Of a stretch of DNA of 64,000 bases, positions 59,416 to 64,000 are shown piece after piece. Position 1 is the stretch's first letter, and every line of letters begins with the position of its first letter. A model generated the notes under the pieces. The model was not told where the DNA came from, ran no database searches, and saw only the letters and a list, made by a program, of their open reading frames with translations. The position numbers and the translations under genes were made by a program. Source of the stretch: Myxococcales bacterium (GTDB lineage: Bacteria > Myxococcota_A > Polyangia > Polyangiales > Polyangiaceae); the NCBI GenBank assembly GCA_903642325.1, contig CAHJWM010000010.1:1-64000 (forward strand), in the 5' to 3' direction.

Positions 59416-60138
59416 CTACCAGCGCGCTAAAGGGTCGCGCAATTCCAAAGTCAGCTCGAAGCCGATGGTGTGCGCCAATCCAAAGCCGAGGTAGCGGTCC
59501 GCGCGCGCCTGCCCGGTGCTATCAGCGAAGTGGTGCAGTAAAAAACCTCGATAATTGAGAGAGCCGCCGATGACCGTGGATTGCGTAACCTGGAATTCCA
59601 AGCCGAGGCCGGCACTGACCGTTGGCCCTCCCGTGCTCGCATGCCACTCATTTCCGTAAACCGCCGCCCCGAAGCCCAAGCCGGCATAGGGTGTGAGGCG
59701 ATTTCCTACATCTAAATAGTAGCGCGCTTCGGCTCGTAGCTGCTGAAGGATGGCCAATCGAAGAAGGTTGGCCGAATCCATGCGGATGAACTCGTAGGCA
59801 CCACCAACATAAAAGGGGCCGCGCGAGCGATAGCCCATGCGCAGCGCGAGTCCGCCGCCGCTGCCAAGGATACATGGCGTCTTTGCATGCGCCGGGCATA
59901 CGTCGCCCCCCGACGCCAACTTTTCGAGCGCTACGCCGACGCCGTACTGGAAGTACTCCACATTAGTGGGCGCCGGTCGCTGCGACTCCTGGGCCGAGGC
60001 ACGATTCGCACTGCCGATGAGCATGAGCGCGAGGGCCACCGCAGACGCGAACGGTGCGGCTTTTCGGGGCCGCTCGCGACCTTTCCTACATGCTTCGACA
60101 TTCACGGTTGAAGCCCGTTCGCACTTTATCGTCGTCAC
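59416..60138 (-). CDS. Outer-membrane beta-barrel protein
   Basis: A 240-residue protein with a signal peptide (hydrophobic core about 31-44, cleavage near 'ASA|QE' at 49). The mature part has the strand pattern of small barrels: 'YFQYGVGVALEKL', 'LALRMGYRSRGPFYVGGAYEFI', 'AGLGFGAAVYGNEWHA', 'GLGLEFQVTQSTVIGGSLNYRGFLLHHF'. It ends in 'LARW' (terminal Trp; Phe is usual). The start is GTG at 60138; a shorter start within the long basic region is possible. It is divergent from the acidic protein, with 61 bp between them. Confidence 0.7.
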   Translation of the reverse strand: MTTIKCERASTVNVEACRKGRERPRKAAPFASAVALALMLIGSANRASAQESQRPAPTNVEYFQYGVGVALEKLASGGDVCPAHAKTPCILGSGGGLALRMGYRSRGPFYVGGAYEFIRMDSANLLRLAILQQLRAEARYYLDVGNRLTPYAGLGFGAAVYGNEWHASTGGPTVSAGLGLEFQVTQSTVIGGSLNYRGFLLHHFADSTGQARADRYLGFGLAHTIGFELTLELRDPLARW

Positions 60139-60141
60139 GGC

Positions 60142-60171
60142 TTGACTGTACCCGAATCCATCGTCTAAAGC
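60142..60171 (+). promoter_or_regulatory. Candidate promoter for the small acidic protein
   Basis: TTGACT at 60142-60147 is followed, 18 bases later, by TAAAGC at 60166-60171, a weak but plausible -35/-10 pair. The gene starts at 60200 with an AGGAAG ribosome site at 60186-60191. The call rests on pattern alone; GC-rich genomes often show such words by chance. Confidence 0.25.
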
Positions 60172-60199
60172 CGGGTCGAGTCCCCAGGAAGCTACCGGA

Positions 60200-60595
60200 A
60201 TGGAAATTCACCTCGACAAACGCGCTATCCGCCAGATTCGCCTCTCTGCGCAAGAGGCCATCGAGGAGGACGATACTGAGTCACTCAGAGAAGACATTCT
60301 CGAGGCGTTTACCGAAGACCAGGTCGAGGAAATTGAGCGTCGCTTAGACAACGGCGACTTCTTCGAGTTCTTGACCGACGTAATCGACGAATGGAGCGGT
60401 GACGACGTCGACGAGCTGCTCGAGTTACTCGAGACGCAACTCGGCGAGGTCGGAATCGATCTCAAGACAGAAGCCAAGAGCGAAACCGCCGACGACGAAG
60501 ACGAACCGGACGAGCCGGACGACGACTTCGATGACGAGGACGAGGACGAAGACGACGAGGACGACGAAGAGGAGAAGCCCGAAGAGCCCGAATGA
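60200..60595 (+). CDS. Small acidic protein, unknown
   Basis: A 131-residue protein. Residues 1-90 are amphipathic helices ('RLSAQEAIEEDDTESLREDIL', 'EEIERRLDNGDFFEFL', 'DVDELLELLETQLGE'), and the last 40 residues are nearly all Asp and Glu with a few Pro. A good ribosome site (AGGAAG, 8 bp spacing) precedes the ATG. No family recognised. The strongly acidic tail is similar in composition to those of ScpA, ScpB and the parvulin in this window, a taste the genome seems to have for acidic tails. It may serve as a nucleic-acid mimic or chaperone; this is speculation. Confidence 0.6.
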   Translation: MEIHLDKRAIRQIRLSAQEAIEEDDTESLREDILEAFTEDQVEEIERRLDNGDFFEFLTDVIDEWSGDDVDELLELLETQLGEVGIDLKTEAKSETADDEDEPDEPDDDFDDEDEDEDDEDDEEEKPEEPE

Positions 60596-60614
60596 CCCTC
60601 GTCTGGCGGTCGGC

Positions 60615-61706
60615 TTAGTTGGCTGGATCCCGTACGCCGGCTAACGCGCGCTCGATGTAGGCGTGACACTGGCTCGTCGACACGGGGCCCAGCTCTGGGC
60701 ACAGCTTGCGTGCACAAGGCGCGAAGCGAGACTCTGGCAGCTGCGCGACGAGCAGCGCGAGAGGCGCGCAAGCGGCGGAACGATTCGTCTTCCGCGCTAG
60801 TATGGCTTCCTGCCAGAGCGCGTCGTCGCGCAGCGTGCTCGTTGGGTAATCGAGAAATACGCGATGAAATGCTTGGCGCGCCGCCGTTGCGTCGTGTAGC
60901 TCGTCCCGATAAAGCTCAGCTAGCCGAAAGGCGGCTTCTGCATAGCGGGGCCGTTCATAGCTGCCAGACAGATGCGCTACCTCGCGTGCGTCGAGCAGGC
61001 GCGTCAGTAGAGCGAGCGCGCCCTGCGCATCGCCAAGCCGCTGCTTACAATCAGCGCCACGATAAAGCGCGTCGTCCCAGAACGCACCGTGGGGGTAGGG
61101 GTAGCGGTCTGCCAGATCCAGGTACGCCGCCAGCGCCTCGCCGGTGCGTGCGCTCGCGTCTAGACGACGCGCTCGTTCGTACGACAGTTGCTCGCCGAGC
61201 TCGCTCCCGCGCAGCCGCGGTTCGACGCGCGCGACGTAATCGAGCACCGCCTGATCCCCACCGCGTGCGGCGAGATAAGCGAAGTATCGACGCAGAGCCA
61301 GACTCGCGACACCGGAGCTCGGATATCGACGAAGGGCGGCCTCCAAGTCCGCATAGCCGCCGGCTTCATCGCCGCCGCGCAAGCGCAGATCAGCCAGACT
61401 GAAGGTCGAACGGGCCGCACGTTCGCTCCTACCCTGGGCGAGAAGGGCATAGAGAGCGCCCGCTTTTTCGAGCTCACCAGCGCGCTCGTAGCTGGTCGCC
61501 GCGCGGTAGCGTGCTTCGCTCCTGTCCCGGGCCGTCGCCGCGTTCCATGCGGCTGCGAGCCACGCTTTGCCTGCTTCACTGAAGCGGCGGCGAGCATAGT
61601 CGTTCTCTGCCGAGTCGCGCGCGCGCACGTAAGCGTTGGGGAGTTGGGGTGCGCAGGCGAACAAGGTCGTCGAGAGGGCGGCCACGAGCCATGCCCCGAC
61701 CCTCAT
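60615..61706 (-). CDS. TPR-repeat lipoprotein
   Basis: A 363-residue lipoprotein (signal ending at 'LFAC', Cys18). The mature part is alpha-helical with paired-helix units such as '[48 protein letters not shown]' and '[27 protein letters not shown]', a TPR/Sel1 pattern like that of BamD or YbgF-type proteins, with a few Cys near the C-terminus. The ATG at 61706 overlaps the ltaE stop (ATGA). It may help envelope assembly; location in the periplasm attached to a membrane is inferred from the lipobox. No orthologue could be named. Confidence 0.72.
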   Translation of the reverse strand: MRVGAWLVAALSTTLFACAPQLPNAYVRARDSAENDYARRRFSEAGKAWLAAAWNAATARDRSEARYRAATSYERAGELEKAGALYALLAQGRSERAARSTFSLADLRLRGGDEAGGYADLEAALRRYPSSGVASLALRRYFAYLAARGGDQAVLDYVARVEPRLRGSELGEQLSYERARRLDASARTGEALAAYLDLADRYPYPHGAFWDDALYRGADCKQRLGDAQGALALLTRLLDAREVAHLSGSYERPRYAEAAFRLAELYRDELHDATAARQAFHRVFLDYPTSTLRDDALWQEAILARKTNRSAACAPLALLVAQLPESRFAPCARKLCPELGPVSTSQCHAYIERALAGVRDPAN

Positions 61707-62731
61707 TCCCGGAGAGCCCGGCACAGGCGCTCGCCGGCGCGCTTTACCTGCTCCAGCGTGACGTCTAAGTGTGTGACCGCACGGACCGAATGCGGCCCGG
61801 TGGCATTGATGAGCACTCCGAGCGCCCGCGCTCGCTGCACTAGGCTCTGGGCATCGAGTGCGGTGAGCGTGAAGCTCACGATGTTGGTCTCTGGCGGCAC
61901 GACGCGCACGCTGCTCTGCGCGTCCAAAATGCGGGCCAGCTCGGCGGCCGCGGCGTGGTCGAGGGTTAGCCGTTCGCGCTGGTTTTCAAGGGCAAAGAGC
62001 GCGCCCGCGGCCAGAACGCCGGCCTGGCGCATGCCGCCGCCGAGCATTTTCCGAAAGCGGCGCGCGCGTGCGATTGCGTCGCGGTTGCCTGCGAGCGCCG
62101 AGCCGACAGGCGCGCCCAAGCCCTTAGAAAAACAGACGCTGACCGTGTCGAAGGGCCGCGCGAGCTCGGCTTCGTTCAGACCACCGACGAGTGCTGCGTG
62201 CCACAACCTGGCGCCGTCCAAATGGGCCGCGAGCCCGACCTCACGCGCGCGAGTGAGCACCGATTCGACCTGAGCTTGTGGAAAAACCCGCCCGCCCGCA
62301 CGGTTGTGCGTGTTTTCGAGGCACACGAGCGAGCTGCGGGGGTGGTAATCGGCAAGGGGCTTGACCGCGAGGGAGAGCGCGTGCGCATCGAACAGCCCAC
62401 CCGAGCCTGCGATCGCGAACTGCACTCCTGCGAGCGCTGCGCCGGCGCCTGATTCGTAGAACGCGACATGCGCGCCTTCGCCGATGATCACCTCGTCTCC
62501 CGGTCGAGTGTGGACCAAGAGTGCAATTTGATTGCCCATGGTGCCGGAGGGCACGAACAGGGCGCTCTCTTTGCCGAGCACGTCGGCAGTGCGGCGTTCC
62601 AGCTCGGTCACGGACGGATCTTCACCGTACACGTCGTCGCCCACTGCGGCGTTGGCCATGGCCTCGCGCATCGCCCGCCCCGGGCGAGTGACCGTGTCCG
62701 AACGTAAATCGATCATGGGTTCCGAGCTCAT
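61703..62731 (-). CDS. ltaE: Low-specificity L-threonine aldolase
   Basis: A 342-residue PLP enzyme that cleaves L-threonine and L-allo-threonine to glycine and acetaldehyde. Family motifs: '[11 protein letters not shown]' at the start, '[16 protein letters not shown]', '[15 protein letters not shown]', '[12 protein letters not shown]', and the PLP lysine at about Lys203 in '[11 protein letters not shown]'. Length is normal. It overlaps the TPR lipoprotein start downstream (ATGA) and lies 20 bp after the methyltransferase gene. It makes glycine, so a link with the glycine cleavage operon 33 kb away is possible. Confidence 0.94.
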   Translation of the reverse strand: MSSEPMIDLRSDTVTRPGRAMREAMANAAVGDDVYGEDPSVTELERRTADVLGKESALFVPSGTMGNQIALLVHTRPGDEVIIGEGAHVAFYESGAGAALAGVQFAIAGSGGLFDAHALSLAVKPLADYHPRSSLVCLENTHNRAGGRVFPQAQVESVLTRAREVGLAAHLDGARLWHAALVGGLNEAELARPFDTVSVCFSKGLGAPVGSALAGNRDAIARARRFRKMLGGGMRQAGVLAAGALFALENQRERLTLDHAAAAELARILDAQSSVRVVPPETNIVSFTLTALDAQSLVQRARALGVLINATGPHSVRAVTHLDVTLEQVKRAGERLCRALRE

Positions 62732-62751
62732 CTTCTTAATCCTACTGAAGC

Positions 62752-63345
62752 TTAGCTTGGACCGGCATTGGAGGGCGCGAGCTCGTTAGTGCGCGCGCGC
62801 TCGGCCAGCGCCGCAATGAACAGCTCGTAGGCGATGATCTGAGCCGCCTGGGCTAGGTTCACCGACGGCTGATCCGCAGCCATGGGGATGCGTACCTGCA
62901 GCGTCGCCCACGCGTGGTCGGCGTCGGACAATCCGGTCTTCTCGTTGCCGAACAGTATCGCCAGCGTGCCACCGCGGGCCGCATGCTCGACGGCGCGGGC
63001 GGCCGCCTCGCGCGGCTGAATGACGCCGGAAAAGCCCCGCCGCGACGTGGTGGCGAGGACTAAGTCGACCTCCCGCACCGCGCTCGCTACGTCGTCGACA
63101 CGGCGAGCCCCCTGAAGGACATCCCAGGACTTGACCGCCATTTTGAAGGCCATCTCGTGTTCGGGGACGGCTAGCCGTCCCGGTTTGACCAGCGTCAGGT
63201 CGGTGAACCCCATGGTCTTGATGGCGCGCGCCACGGCGCCCACATTCTCCGGGTAATGCGGACGAACGAGCACGATGCGAGTGGCGGCATGGATCGGCAG
63301 TCGTAGCGCGGGTTTCGGAATATCGAGGGCCTTGTCGAAGCTCAT
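62752..63345 (-). CDS. TrmJ/SpoU-family RNA 2'-O-methyltransferase
   Basis: A 197-residue SPOUT methyltransferase. Motif 1 is '[31 protein letters not shown]', motif 2 is '[13 protein letters not shown]', and motif 3 is '[23 protein letters not shown]', which together form the trefoil knot that binds S-adenosylmethionine. The spacing matches the TrmJ type (tRNA Cm32/Um32) but the rRNA target cannot be excluded. The ATG at 63345 overlaps the stop of the next gene (ATGA). A longer frame upstream is a shadow of that gene. Confidence 0.9.
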   Translation of the reverse strand: MSFDKALDIPKPALRLPIHAATRIVLVRPHYPENVGAVARAIKTMGFTDLTLVKPGRLAVPEHEMAFKMAVKSWDVLQGARRVDDVASAVREVDLVLATTSRRGFSGVIQPREAAARAVEHAARGGTLAILFGNEKTGLSDADHAWATLQVRIPMAADQPSVNLAQAAQIIAYELFIAALAERARTNELAPSNAGPS

Positions 63346-64000
63346 GGCATAGCTCCGCGCGTCTTCTGGTGCGACAGCGCGCAGCGAAAGCCAAGAGAAG
63401 GCCGGCGATCGCTGGGCAGTGCAGCCCCGCGCGCGGCGCCTCGCAGCCAAGCCAACGGCGACTCGTAGCTGCCCCCGCGTACGACCCGCGCGCTTGTTGC
63501 GACGGCCGCGTCTGGGCCCAGCGGATCGCGGAGCTCGGCGTCTGGGTATTCGGTCGCGTAACGATCTTCGACCCACTCGGCGGCATTGCCCGCCAAATCC
63601 ATGAACCCGTCTGGCGTTCGACCGGCGCTGAAAGAAGCCACCGGCGCGAGCTCGGAAAAGCCATCGCTGTCGTCGGTAACGTCGATACCCAGGCGGCCGT
63701 GATTGGCGAGATGACCATTGGCGCCTTCGCCCCACGGAAAGCGACGCCCGGTCAGTCCACGCGCGGCGCGCTCGAACTCGGCTTCGGTGGGCAGGCGCGC
63801 ACCTCGGAATGAGCAAAAAGCTCGGGCGTCATCCCAGGAAATGAAGGTGACGGGGAAGCTACCGCGTTTGAAGCGAAGGGCGCCGGCCGCATACGGTGGC
63901 ATCTTGCAGCGTCGTACGCGCACGCACGCTTCGTAGTCTGCCACCGTCACTTCCGTGCGGTCCAAGAAAAACTCTGACAGGTGCACTAGGTGCTGCACTA
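63342..64000 (-). CDS. Formylglycine-generating-enzyme (SUMF1)-like protein, partial
   Basis: The 5' end lies beyond the window. The visible 219 residues match the FGE-sulfatase domain: 'LSEFFLDRTEVTVADYEACV', 'PVTFISWDDARAFCSFRGARLPTEAEFERAARG', 'FPWGE', 'GFMDLAGNAAEWVEDRY', 'RVVRGGSYESPL' and 'LGFRCAL'. The Cys pair of true FGE is not obvious ('FCSFRG' holds one), so it may be one of the many SUMF1-like proteins in myxobacteria, often fused to kinases or involved in signalling and lipoprotein function. Its stop overlaps the methyltransferase start. Confidence 0.8.
   Translation of the reverse strand, partial: VQHLVHLSEFFLDRTEVTVADYEACVRVRRCKMPPYAAGALRFKRGSFPVTFISWDDARAFCSFRGARLPTEAEFERAARGLTGRRFPWGEGANGHLANHGRLGIDVTDDSDGFSELAPVASFSAGRTPDGFMDLAGNAAEWVEDRYATEYPDAELRDPLGPDAAVATSARVVRGGSYESPLAWLRGAARGAALPSDRRPSLGFRCALSHQKTRGAMP

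Noticed and set aside
1-64000. CRISPR arrays, tRNA or rRNA genes, intact insertion sequences or prophage
   Set aside because: None seen by eye; the only direct repeats are short in-frame coding repeats and the only IS trace is the transposase remnant.

Overview
The window is a 64 kb piece of a high-GC (mid-60s percent by eye) Gram-negative chromosome. It is most likely from the Myxococcota, probably class Polyangia (Sorangium-like). The pointers are a eukaryotic-like Ser/Thr kinase with a proline-rich tail, several FHA-domain proteins, a PP2C phosphatase, many lipoproteins unique to a lineage, type IV pilus genes, and very dense gene packing with GTGA/ATGA stop-start overlaps. This is inference from gene content; there is no rRNA or other taxonomic marker in the window. 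I saw no tRNA, rRNA, CRISPR array or intact mobile element.

Layout. 1-11 kb: the end of a discoidin-domain protein, DNA polymerase I (polA), a membrane Ser/Thr kinase diverging from it, a cellulose-synthase-like GT2 glycosyltransferase, ihfA plus a MerR-type regulator, ssb, a secreted protein and an extended SDR. 11-16.6 kb: two paralogous SGNH hydrolases facing each other, a tandem-FHA membrane protein and a serine beta-lactamase-fold hydrolase. 16.7-20.2 kb: pilC, a PilS-like histidine kinase and an MlaC-like periplasmic protein. 20.4-27.1 kb: mostly unrecognised proteins (TPR protein, acidic/beta-propeller-like protein, small DUF4911-like protein, thioredoxin-fold lipoprotein, DUF72 protein, outer-membrane-like protein). 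27.1-30 kb: glycine cleavage operon gcvT-gcvH-gcvPA, without gcvPB. 30.1-37.7 kb: a tightly overlapped minor pilin operon (GspH/FimT-like, pilV, pilW, pilX, pilY1, lipoprotein). 37.9-42.5 kb: DUF6599-like lipoprotein, acyl-CoA dehydrogenase, two tandem parvulins and a MaoC hydratase. 42.6-45.3 kb: an orphan FliR/SctT-type export protein, then about 1 kb of decayed DNA that contains a remnant of an ISAzo13-type transposase on the plus strand, then an outer-membrane protein preceded by a 44-codon ORF. 45.6-47.8 kb: scpA-scpB, both with long acidic tails. 47.8-54.6 kb: small HTH-like protein, LTD lipoprotein, PmbA/TldE, membrane protein, larB-larC, thioredoxin-rhodanese fusion. 54.7-59.3 kb: two degenerate Opp/Dpp-type permeases, PP2C phosphatase and zinc-ribbon/FHA protein. 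59.4-64 kb: outer-membrane protein, acidic small protein, TPR lipoprotein, ltaE, TrmJ-like methyltransferase and a formylglycine-generating-enzyme-like protein cut by the window end.

Themes. Three themes recur. One is Ser/Thr phosphosignalling (kinase, PP2C, two dual-FHA proteins). One is type IV pilus biogenesis split over two loci. One is translationally coupled operons whose members have known core functions mixed with unrecognised envelope proteins. The less ordinary items are the decayed IS region, the proofreading-dead PolA, the permease with a roughly 200-residue repeat insert, the orphan SctT/FliR gene, the missing gcvPB, and a small ORF coupled to an outer-membrane gene. I did not find a convincing new defence or mobile system.
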